From contig NZ_JAFBCB010000001.1 in assembly GCF_016907455.1 (NCBI RefSeq), forward strand, positions 3,286,001 through 3,350,000: a stretch of 64,000 nt of DNA. Direction: 5' to 3'. Source of the DNA: Brachybacterium muris (lineage in GTDB: Bacteria > Actinomycetota > Actinomycetes > Actinomycetales > Dermabacteraceae). Shown here in pieces: positions 32,561-39,963 of the stretch (the stretch's first letter is position 1; the number at the start of each line of letters is the position of its first letter). The notes under the pieces are model-generated. The model was not told where the DNA came from. It was given only the letters and a program-made list of their open reading frames with translations, and searched no databases. A program made the translations under genes and the position numbers.

Positions 32561-33781
32561 ATGTATGTCGGATGGGACTGGGGCAATACCACCCATGCTG
32601 TCGCTGTGATCGATGACCAGGGCCAGGTGATCGACCGCTGGCCCTGCCCCCACACCGAGGACGGGATTCGAGCCACCCTGGCCCGCCTGGCCAGCCACGG
32701 CCCTCCGGCTAGGCTGCCGGTCGCGATCGAGACCACCCGCGGGCTGGTGATCGACCGTCTCCTGACCGCCGGGCATCCCGTGGTCCCGGTCCATCCCAAC
32801 GCGTTCAACGCCGTCCGTCCCCGCTGGGGCGCTGCCCGCGCCAAGGACGACCCCGGCGACGCGTTCAAGCTCGCCGACTACCTCCGCACCGACGGGCACC
32901 GCCTGCGGACCCTGCGCCCGACCGAGCAGGCGACCCTCGAGCTGCAAGCGCTGGTCCGGGCCCGCGAGGACCAGGTCACCGCCCGCGTGGCCGCGACCAA
33001 CCAGCTCGCCGCCCTGCTGGCCGAGCACTGGCCCGGCGCCGGGGTGGTGTTCGCCCGCCTGGACTCCGATATCGCCCTGGCCTTCTGCGACAGGTTCCCC
33101 ACCCCAGCCTCGGCCAAGCACCTGGCCCCGGCCAGAATGCGGGACTGGCTCGCCCGGCAGCACTACTCCGGCCGCGTCGACCCCGCTGCCCTGGTGGCCA
33201 GGCTTCGTGGGGCCCCCGCGCCTGCCTCGCGGCTCGGTGAGGAGACGATCACCGCGCTGGTTCGCACACAGGTCCAGGTCATCCGGGCCCTCAGAACAGC
33301 GATCGATGACCTTGAAGCCCAGATCGAGACGGCTCTGGCCGCCCATTCCTGGGCAGCGTTGATCCAGCCCCTGCCCCGGGTGGGGATCGTCAACCTCGCC
33401 CAGATCATCGGGGAGATCGGACCGTTGCTCGAACACGCCTCCAACGCTGACCAGCTCGCCGCCGAGGCAGGCGTCGTGCCCGTCACCCGCGCCTCGGGTA
33501 AATCCCACGCGGTCGTGTTCCGCTACGCCACCAACCGGCGGGCCCGCCAAGCCCTGGTCCGCTGGGCAGACAACTCCCGCCACGCCTCGCCCTGGGCGAA
33601 GAACATTTACGAGACCGCACGCGCCCAGGGCAAACGCCATGCCCATGCCGTGCGGATCCTGGCCCGGGCCTGGCTGCGGATCATCTACGCCTGCTGGCGC
33701 GACGGCACCTGCTACGACCCCGCCACCCACCAAGCCCACAGAACCGACAGAACACACAAAACCACCGCTCTCGCGGCCTAG
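32561..33781 (+). CDS. IS110-family transposase (RuvC-like plus Tnp20 domains)
   Basis: A 406-residue serine/DEDD recombinase. N-terminal RuvC-like domain: Asp in VGWDWG, Glu in AIETTRG, Asp pair in KDDPGDAFKLAD. The C-terminal Transposase_20 domain begins near PLPRVGIVNLAQIIGEIG and carries the conserved serine region (ASGKSHAVVFRYATNRRARQAL). Such enzymes work with a bridge RNA. The frame is intact. CTGGAG is the weak ribosome site. Confidence 0.93.
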   Translation: MYVGWDWGNTTHAVAVIDDQGQVIDRWPCPHTEDGIRATLARLASHGPPARLPVAIETTRGLVIDRLLTAGHPVVPVHPNAFNAVRPRWGAARAKDDPGDAFKLADYLRTDGHRLRTLRPTEQATLELQALVRAREDQVTARVAATNQLAALLAEHWPGAGVVFARLDSDIALAFCDRFPTPASAKHLAPARMRDWLARQHYSGRVDPAALVARLRGAPAPASRLGEETITALVRTQVQVIRALRTAIDDLEAQIETALAAHSWAALIQPLPRVGIVNLAQIIGEIGPLLEHASNADQLAAEAGVVPVTRASGKSHAVVFRYATNRRARQALVRWADNSRHASPWAKNIYETARAQGKRHAHAVRILARAWLRIIYACWRDGTCYDPATHQAHRTDRTHKTTALAA

Positions 33782-33798
33782 AGGTTGACTCAGGGAAC

Positions 33799-35757
33799 TC
33801 ATCGCGGGACCTCCTGACCGGTGTCGGTGCCGGTGATCTGCCCTGCGGATCGGCCAGAGGCCTGCTCGGCGACCTGCTCGGCGACCTGTTCCGCGTCCTG
33901 TTCGGCGGTGCGCTGCTCGAGGATCCAGCGGGCGTAGCGGGAGTCGGGGTCGGCGGCGAGCTGGGCGGGGGTGCCGTCCTCGAGGATCTGTCCGTCCTCC
34001 AGCCACAGCACCCGGTCTAGGCCCGCCACGGTGGTGGCGTCGTGGGTGATGGAGATGGTGGTGCGGGACCGTGCCAGCTCCCGCAGCGACTCGTTGACCT
34101 GTGCCTTCGAGGCGGGGTCCAGGCCCGTGGTGGCCTCGTCCAGCACCACGACGGGGGCGCGGCGGATCATGGCGCGGGCGATGGCGATGCGCTGGCGCTG
34201 ACCGCCGGAGAGGGTGTCGCCGCGGTTGCCGAGCACGGTGTCGTAGCCCTCGGGCAGCCCGACGATGAAGTCGTGGGCACCGGCGCGACGGGCGGCCTCC
34301 TCGATCTCCGAGTCGGAGGCGTCGCGGCGGCCGAAGCGGATGTTCTCCCGCACGGACACGGAGAACAGCACCGATTCCTGCGGCAGGATCGCCACGTGAC
34401 GGCGCAGGTCCCCGAGGCTCACGGAGCGGGTGTCGTAGCCGCCCACCCGGATCCGCCCGTGCTGCGGCTCGGCGAGCCGCAGCAGGTAGGAGACCAGGGT
34501 GGACTTGCCGCCGCCGGAGGGCCCCAGGATGCCGATGTGCTGACCGGCGGGGATCTTCAGGTCCAGGCCCTCGAACAGGGGGCGGCCGTGGCCGTCGGGA
34601 GAGGTGATGGCCTTGAACTCGACGGTGCCGCGCACCTGCCGCATCGGTACGGGGCGCTCCGGGTCGGCGATCTCCACCTGCTCGTCCAGCAGGTCGGCGA
34701 TGCGCTCACCGGAGGCGGAGGCGCGGGCGATGCGGCCGGTGTACTTGGCCATGTCCCGCAGCGGCTTCATGGCGATCTTCAGGTACATCAGGAACAGCAC
34801 CATGTCGCCGGGGGTCATGGCTCCGCGCAGCACCTGCAGGCTGCCGATCAGCAGCACGGCTGCCTGGGCGAAGCCCACCAGCACGTCGGTGGAGCGCTCG
34901 AGCCCGGCGGCCAGCTTCTTGGCCTTGACCCCGGCTTTCATGGCTTTCTCGTTGCCGCCGGCGAACTCGTGGGCGACCGTCTTCTCCAGGCCGTAGGACT
35001 GGACCACGCGGATGGCGCCCAGGGCCTCGGCGGCCGCCCCCACCAGGGAGCCCTCTCCCTTGCGGGTGGAGCGGGAGGCGGTGACGATCTTCGGGGAGGA
35101 GCGGCGCGAGAGCAGCAGGTAGCACAGCGCCGCGGCGACCACCACCGCGCTCAGCAGCGGGTCCAGGATCACCATCACCACCAGCAGCACGGCCAGGGTG
35201 ATCACGTTGCCCACCAGCGGCAGACCGGCGGTGACGGCCACGTCCTGCAGCCGGCCCACGTCGCCCACCAGGCGCTGGGAGGTGTCGCCGATGGAGGCCC
35301 GGGAGTGGTAGCGCAGGGACAGTGACTGCACGTGGTCGAACACGCGGGTGCGCAGCTCGGTGGCGATGCGGGCGCCCACCTTGGCGAAGGACACGGTGGA
35401 CAGGTAGTTCGCACCGGCGCGACCGGCGATGATCACCACCAGGCCCAGGGCCGCGGCGACCACGGTGCCGCGGATGTCCAGGCCGAAGAGGGTGGACTGG
35501 GGGATGTTCGCGCCGAGGGCGGAGGTGACGGCGTCGACCGCGAACTTCAGCGGCCACGGCTCCAGCACCCGGAACACCACGTCGGCCAGCAGGGCGATCA
35601 TGCCCAGGATGCACAGCGCGAGGTGGCGCGGCAGGTGGGGGCGGATCACCGCGAGGGTGCGCCTGAGGGCCGACGGGTCCAGCTTGCCCTTCTTCGCCTT
35701 GCTCGAGGTGGGCTTCGGCTTCTTCCGCGCCTGGTCCTCGGCGCGCGGGGCCGCCAT
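33799..35757 (-). CDS. ABC exporter, fused permease and ATPase, catalytically intact
   Basis: A 652-residue half-transporter: basic N-terminal tail, six-helix type I exporter domain (about 40-340), and a nucleotide-binding domain with Walker A GPSGGGKST, Q-loop LPQES, signature LSGGQ, Walker B VVVLDEATTGLD and H-loop ITHD. The C-terminal tail is an AEQ/VAEQ repeat. ATG shares a base with the stop of the upstream glycosyltransferase (TGATG); its stop overlapped the phosphotransferase start before the IS110 insertion. Probably exports a glycolipid or glycan, alone or paired with the degenerate ABC protein at 39964. Confidence 0.9.
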   Translation of the reverse strand: MAAPRAEDQARKKPKPTSSKAKKGKLDPSALRRTLAVIRPHLPRHLALCILGMIALLADVVFRVLEPWPLKFAVDAVTSALGANIPQSTLFGLDIRGTVVAAALGLVVIIAGRAGANYLSTVSFAKVGARIATELRTRVFDHVQSLSLRYHSRASIGDTSQRLVGDVGRLQDVAVTAGLPLVGNVITLAVLLVVMVILDPLLSAVVVAAALCYLLLSRRSSPKIVTASRSTRKGEGSLVGAAAEALGAIRVVQSYGLEKTVAHEFAGGNEKAMKAGVKAKKLAAGLERSTDVLVGFAQAAVLLIGSLQVLRGAMTPGDMVLFLMYLKIAMKPLRDMAKYTGRIARASASGERIADLLDEQVEIADPERPVPMRQVRGTVEFKAITSPDGHGRPLFEGLDLKIPAGQHIGILGPSGGGKSTLVSYLLRLAEPQHGRIRVGGYDTRSVSLGDLRRHVAILPQESVLFSVSVRENIRFGRRDASDSEIEEAARRAGAHDFIVGLPEGYDTVLGNRGDTLSGGQRQRIAIARAMIRRAPVVVLDEATTGLDPASKAQVNESLRELARSRTTISITHDATTVAGLDRVLWLEDGQILEDGTPAQLAADPDSRYARWILEQRTAEQDAEQVAEQVAEQASGRSAGQITGTDTGQEVPR

Positions 35758-37049
35758 CAGGCCCCTGCTTCCACGGGGGCACCGGCGGGCACCACGGCAT
35801 CGGTGGGACGCGCGGTGACCGGAGCGCCGTGGGCACCGGCCGGGGCGACCGAGGGGCCCAGCACCCGATCGAGCAGTTCGCGGCAGCGGATCCGCCAGCC
35901 GTGCTCGGCCACCGCGCTCTCGCGGGCGGCGCGGCTGAGGCGGGCACGGTGGGCGGGGTCGGCAACCAGTTCGTCAAGGGCGTCTGCGAGCGCGTCCACG
36001 TCCCCGGGCGCGACCAGCACGCCCAGTTCGCCGTCGCGGAGCACGGCAGGGATGGTGCCGATGGCGGAGGCCACCACGGGCAGGCCGGCGGCGAGGTACT
36101 CGTACACCTTCAGCGGGGAGAAGTAGTGCTCCCCGGGCGGGTAGGGGGCGGTGGCGATGTCCATGCCGTGCAGCACGGCGGGCACCTGCTCGGGGGCGAC
36201 GGCGCCACGGAAGGTCACCTTCTCGGCGATGCCCAGTTCGAGGGCGAGCTCTTCGAGGGCGGGCTGCTGGGGGCCGGTGCCGCACACGTCCAGGCGCAGG
36301 TCACCGTGGGTGCGGGCCAGGGCCCGCAGCAGCACGTCGGTGCCGTGCCAGGGCTTCAGGGTGCCCACGAAGCCGACGGTGACCGGGCCCGAGCCGTCCC
36401 CCTCCTCGGGGCGGGGGGTGATGCGGGTGGTGTTGACGCCGTTGGGGGTGACCACTACGTGGGAGGGGTCCGCGCCCTCGGTGAGGGTCCAGTCGGCCAC
36501 GGCCCGGCTCACGCAGGAGACCAGGGTGGCGCCGCGCAGCTGGGCGCGGGTGGCGGCGATCGCGGCGGGCTCGTCGACCAGGCTGCGGTGCTCGCGCTGC
36601 TCGGCGATCAGGGGGGCGTTGACCTCGAGGATCGAGGGGATCGATCCGGTCAGCCGTGCGGCGACGTCGGAGAACAGGGAGTAGCGCTCGTACACCAGGT
36701 CGTAGCCACCGGCGGCGATCTCGTGCGCGATGTCGGCGGCGGCGCGGGCGACGGCCTGCTCCCGCTCGGCGCCCTTGCCCTTGGGCAGGCGATGGCGGCG
36801 CACCTCGAGATCGGCGAGGTCGGCGGGGACGTGCTCGTCGGTGCGGGTGCAGAACACGGTGACGTGGTGGCCGTCGGCGCGCAGCGCCCGCACCACTTCC
36901 TGCACGTGCACGGAGGCTCCCTTGGTGCCGAACACCCCGATGCCGGGGTCCAGCAGGGCGTAGGCGATCCGCAGCGGGCGGGCGCTGGCGCTGGTGCTGG
37001 TGCTGGTGCTGGTGCTGGTGCTGGTGCTGGTGCTGGTGCTGGTGGTCAT
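35757..37049 (-). CDS. glycosyltransferase family 4 protein
   Basis: A 430-residue GT-B transferase. N-terminal domain has the GTKGASVHVQEVVRAL loop; C-terminal domain GFVGTLKPWHGTDVLL and the EX7E-type stretch YFSPLKVYEYLAAGLPVVAS. The protein starts with Met-Thr-Thr and a Ser-Thr dipeptide run encoded by a hexanucleotide repeat. The start overlaps the upstream gene (ATGA). A Pro/Ala/Thr tail follows the fold. Donor and acceptor unknown; the neighbouring ugd makes UDP-glucuronate a candidate donor for one of the three transferases. Confidence 0.9.
   Translation of the reverse strand: MTTSTSTSTSTSTSTSTSTSASARPLRIAYALLDPGIGVFGTKGASVHVQEVVRALRADGHHVTVFCTRTDEHVPADLADLEVRRHRLPKGKGAEREQAVARAAADIAHEIAAGGYDLVYERYSLFSDVAARLTGSIPSILEVNAPLIAEQREHRSLVDEPAAIAATRAQLRGATLVSCVSRAVADWTLTEGADPSHVVVTPNGVNTTRITPRPEEGDGSGPVTVGFVGTLKPWHGTDVLLRALARTHGDLRLDVCGTGPQQPALEELALELGIAEKVTFRGAVAPEQVPAVLHGMDIATAPYPPGEHYFSPLKVYEYLAAGLPVVASAIGTIPAVLRDGELGVLVAPGDVDALADALDELVADPAHRARLSRAARESAVAEHGWRIRCRELLDRVLGPSVAPAGAHGAPVTARPTDAVVPAGAPVEAGA
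36991..37044. repeat. hexanucleotide microsatellite (CTGGTG)9
   Basis: Nine perfect tandem CTGGTG units, preceded by a variant CTGGCG, begin 5 bases inside the glycosyltransferase start codon and encode Ser-Thr dipeptides. Confidence 0.95.
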
Positions 37050-38335
37050 CGTGCGGTCCTTCCGATGGGAGCCTCGGCCAGCTCGCGCAGGGCGGCGGCC
37101 TGGAGGCGGGAGTCGTAGTTCGCCTCGACCAGTGCCCGGGCGGCGTCGGTGCGGCGGGCGATGTCGGTGGCGGGATCGAGGGCCCCGGCGATCGCGGCGG
37201 TGAGGGCGTGGGTGTCCCCGGCGGGCACCAGCCAGCCGGTCTCCCCATCGATCACAACCTCGCCGACGGCGGTGACGCTGGCCGCGACACAGGGGATACC
37301 GCTGGCCATGGCCTCGAGCAGCACGGTGGGCAGGCCGTCGGCGTTGCCGTCGCCGGCGATCACGAAGGGCGCCACGAACAGGTGGGCCTCGGTGAGGTGG
37401 GCGCGCACCTCCTCCTGGGTGCGGGGGCCCAGCAGGTGCACGTGCTCGGTGACGCCGCGCTGCTGGATGCGGGCCTCGAGGTCTGCGCGCAGGGGCCCGT
37501 CTCCGATGATCTCGACGCTCACGTCGTGGCCGTCCTCGCGCAGGGTCGCGACGGCGTCGATCAGCTGGTCGAAGCCCTTCTTCTCCACCAGGCGGCCCAC
37601 GCCCAGCAGTCGCACCGGTCCCTCCCCCGCGGATCCCGCAGCGCTGTGCAGGTCACGGCGGTGGTAGGGGAAGCGCTCGAGCTCCAGGCCGTTGCGCACC
37701 AGGTGCAGGCGGGCGGTGTCGGCGGTGCCGAAGCGGCTGCGCAGGTGGCGCAGGTTGTAGTCGCTGATGGTGATCGCGTGGTGGGCCCCGGCCAGCTTGC
37801 GGCGCAGGTCCTCGGGGTCCACGTCCTGGTGGAAGATGTCCTTGGCGTGGGCAGTGAAGGAGTAGGGCAGGCCGCTGACCAGGCCGGCCAGGCGGGCCAC
37901 GGTGGTGGCCATGGACGCGAAGTGGGCGTGCAGGTGGGTGACGCCGTGCTCGCGGGCCAGGCGGGCCACGGCGACGGCCTGCTCGGCGTCGTCCACACCG
38001 GCCGCCACCAGCTCGTCCAGGTGCTCGGCCATCCCTGCCGCGAGCGCGGGCCGGGCCATGGTCTCGCCCCAGGTCTCCCACAGGCGGCGGGGGCTCGATG
38101 CGCGGCCGACGTGGATCACGGGGGCCTGCACGCGGGCCAGCTCGGGGTGGAAGCGGGCATCGGTCGGGGGTCGCAGGGAGAAGATCACGATCTGCTCCCC
38201 GGCGGCCTCCCGGGCCAGGATCTCCGAGACGATGAAGGTCTCCGAGAAGCGCGGGTACATCTTCAGCACGTACCCGACGATCGGGGTCGGCGTCCCGTTC
38301 TCCGGGGTGGTCACGGCAGTGGTCTCAGACGGCAT
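37046..38335 (-). CDS. glycosyltransferase family 4 protein, WcaL/AmsK-like
   Basis: A 429-residue GT-B transferase. The N-terminal YPRFSETFIVSEI motif is characteristic of exopolysaccharide transferases such as WcaL/AmsK; further motifs are THLHAHFA, YSFTAHAKDIF, LLGVGRLVEKKGFDQLIDA and the EX7E region NADGLPTVLLEAMASG. Overlaps its neighbours at both ends (11 bases upstream, ATGA downstream), so it is an operon member. Confidence 0.92.
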   Translation of the reverse strand: MPSETTAVTTPENGTPTPIVGYVLKMYPRFSETFIVSEILAREAAGEQIVIFSLRPPTDARFHPELARVQAPVIHVGRASSPRRLWETWGETMARPALAAGMAEHLDELVAAGVDDAEQAVAVARLAREHGVTHLHAHFASMATTVARLAGLVSGLPYSFTAHAKDIFHQDVDPEDLRRKLAGAHHAITISDYNLRHLRSRFGTADTARLHLVRNGLELERFPYHRRDLHSAAGSAGEGPVRLLGVGRLVEKKGFDQLIDAVATLREDGHDVSVEIIGDGPLRADLEARIQQRGVTEHVHLLGPRTQEEVRAHLTEAHLFVAPFVIAGDGNADGLPTVLLEAMASGIPCVAASVTAVGEVVIDGETGWLVPAGDTHALTAAIAGALDPATDIARRTDAARALVEANYDSRLQAAALRELAEAPIGRTAR

Positions 38336-39536
38336 GGGAGGTCACCTCGGGGGCGGTGCGGACGGAGGAGGTCAGCAGGCGGGCGGCCAGGTGGGGCACC
38401 ACCGAGAGGCCGTCGAAGTCGATGCCGGTGCGGTCGGTGCGGGTGGTCACCGAGCGCTCCCACCAGGCGGTGATGTCCTGGGGGGTGAGGCCGGCGGCGT
38501 CGAGGGTCTCCACGGCGCCCAGTGCGGCCAGGGCCGCGGCGCGGCGGGGCTGCTCCTGGCGGCGGCGGGCGCGGGGCACCACCAGCGCGGGGGTGGAGGT
38601 GGCCATCACCTCGGCGAGGGTGTTGTACCCGCCCATGCACACCACGGAGACGGCCTCGGCGATCAGCTCGGGCACGTCGGGGGCGGAGTGCACCACGGTG
38701 GTGGCGTCGCCGCTGTGGGCGGCGATCTCCCGCACTTCCTGCAGGTCCGCGTCGGACATCTGGGGGCCGGTGATCAGCAGGTGGCGGTGGCCCTCGGGCA
38801 GCGTCGCGCGGGCGGCGATGCGGGCCAGGTCGCCGCCGTCGGAGCCGCCGCCCAGCACGGTGAGCACGTAGGGCGGGGGCGGCTTCGGGGAGGTGCGGCC
38901 GCGGGAGGGGCGACCGGCGGGACGGCCGTGGCCCAGGTAGCCGGTGGTGACGGCCAGGCGGGCCAGGGGGCCGGGCAGCTCGCCGGTGAGGCGGGGGTCG
39001 TACACGTGGTGGTCGCCGTACACCCACACCGCGTCCAGCAGCTCGGCGACCTGCTCGGCGCCGCCCAGGGCGTCCCATTCGGCGGCGGCAACACGGGGCG
39101 TGTCCAGCACTTCGCGCAGGCCCAGCACGGTGCGGGTGCCGCGGGCACGGACGTTGGCGAGGACGGGGCGCAGCTCGCCGTCGATGCCGAAGGGGTGGCG
39201 GTCGGCGATCAGCAGGTCCGGGTCGAAGGCGGCGAGCGCCGCGTCGATGGTGGCGCTGCGCAGGTCCCGCAGTCGCTCACCGTCCATGTCCAGGCGACGG
39301 GGACGGAATCCCTTGCCGTCGCTGGAGCGGGTCATCCCCGGCAGCACCAGCCAGTCCCAGCCCTCCGGCAGCGGGTCGCGGCCCGCGTCGGGGTGCCCGG
39401 CGATCAGCAGCCCACGGACGGTGCCGCCCACGAGGGCCGGCAGGTGGGCGGCCAGCGCGTAGGCGAGTGCGCGGTTGCGGCGGGCGTGGCCCAGGCCCAC
39501 GGAGTCGTGGGAGTACAGGACGATCGAGATGTCCAT
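38325..39536 (-). CDS. glycosyltransferase, MurG/GT28-like
   Basis: A 403-residue GT-B protein. The start SHDSVGLGHARRNRALA resembles the sugar-acceptor loop of GT28/MGT-like enzymes, and the C-terminal CMGGYNTLAEVMATSTPALVVPR is the diagnostic nucleotide-sugar site (compare the GGYNT stretch of related 'glycosyltransferase family protein' families). CAGGAGA precedes the ATG at 39536. First gene of the glycan operon. The 427 bp before it carry operator-like repeats and a hairpin. Confidence 0.88.
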   Translation of the reverse strand: MDISIVLYSHDSVGLGHARRNRALAYALAAHLPALVGGTVRGLLIAGHPDAGRDPLPEGWDWLVLPGMTRSSDGKGFRPRRLDMDGERLRDLRSATIDAALAAFDPDLLIADRHPFGIDGELRPVLANVRARGTRTVLGLREVLDTPRVAAAEWDALGGAEQVAELLDAVWVYGDHHVYDPRLTGELPGPLARLAVTTGYLGHGRPAGRPSRGRTSPKPPPPYVLTVLGGGSDGGDLARIAARATLPEGHRHLLITGPQMSDADLQEVREIAAHSGDATTVVHSAPDVPELIAEAVSVVCMGGYNTLAEVMATSTPALVVPRARRRQEQPRRAAALAALGAVETLDAAGLTPQDITAWWERSVTTRTDRTGIDFDGLSVVPHLAARLLTSSVRTAPEVTSHAV

Positions 39537-39576
39537 CGGGGTCTCCTGGTGAAGCGATGATGACCAGGAGGATGCC

Positions 39577-39621
39577 GGGTGGCTGTGAGGTGACGATGAA
39601 GTGTCGATGAGGACTCTCTCA
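39577..39621 (-). promoter_or_regulatory. operator-like repeats upstream of the glycosyltransferase operon
   Basis: GGGTGG (39577) and AGGTGA (39588) are spaced by 11 bases, the period of OmpR/PhoP-type direct repeats; 13 bases on is GATGAGGACtcTCTCA (39606-39621). The same 16-mer with two changes and the same 11-base repeat precede the degenerate ABC gene. Confidence 0.4.
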
Positions 39622-39848
39622 CCGACGATCCTCATCCGTCCCCTCCCCTCTCACCTGCACGCACGTTTCCTCACGCCCACGCCCACGCTCCGCCGGGCCC
39701 GGTTCCGATCCCGGCCCTGCACGAGGCGCGGCCCTGCACAACGAGCGGCCCCACACCCCGGATGGGGGCGCAGGGCCGCATGGTCTCAGGGCCGGACGAC
39801 GCCCCGGTGTCGGGACGGTGGCCGGGCGGTATCGGACTTCGCGAGAAC

Positions 39849-39908
39849 GGTGAGTGGACACTGGTGGCTGTTCTTCGGATCTTGAACAGCCACTGGCGTC
39901 CACTCACC
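39849..39908 (-). terminator. long imperfect hairpin after the degenerate ABC gene
   Basis: Arms 39849-39873 and 39884-39908 pair at 22 of 25 positions around a 10-base loop; outer arm GGTGAGTGGAC pairs perfectly. It lies 55 bp beyond the ABC stop on the minus strand. Terminator is the simplest reading, with regulation of read-through into the glycosyltransferase operon as an alternative. Confidence 0.5.
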
Positions 39909-39963
39909 CTCGGGGGCGGCAGTTCACAGCTCGCAGCCACCGCCACAGCCAGCAGCCTCGCGC

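Larger units (their letters stand above)
32323..33797 (+). mobile_element. IS110-family insertion sequence
   Basis: The 1475-bp element consists of about 236 bp of leader, one transposase gene and only 16 bp after its stop. Flanks read GGTGGTG-CT on the left and CT-CATCGCGGG on the right; the shared CTCA makes the exact core ambiguous, but a CT core fits. Removing the element gives a junction in which the exporter stop and the phosphotransferase ATG overlap as ATGA behind a perfect GGAGG ribosome site. No terminal inverted repeats, as usual for IS110. Confidence 0.85.

Noticed and set aside
36991-37044. Classical on/off phase-variable repeat
   Set aside because: The unit is six bases, so slippage cannot cause a frameshift.
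39601-39885. 94-codon open frame in the gap between the glycosyltransferase operon and the ABC gene
   Set aside because: No ribosome site; Arg/Pro-rich random-looking composition crossing the hairpin.
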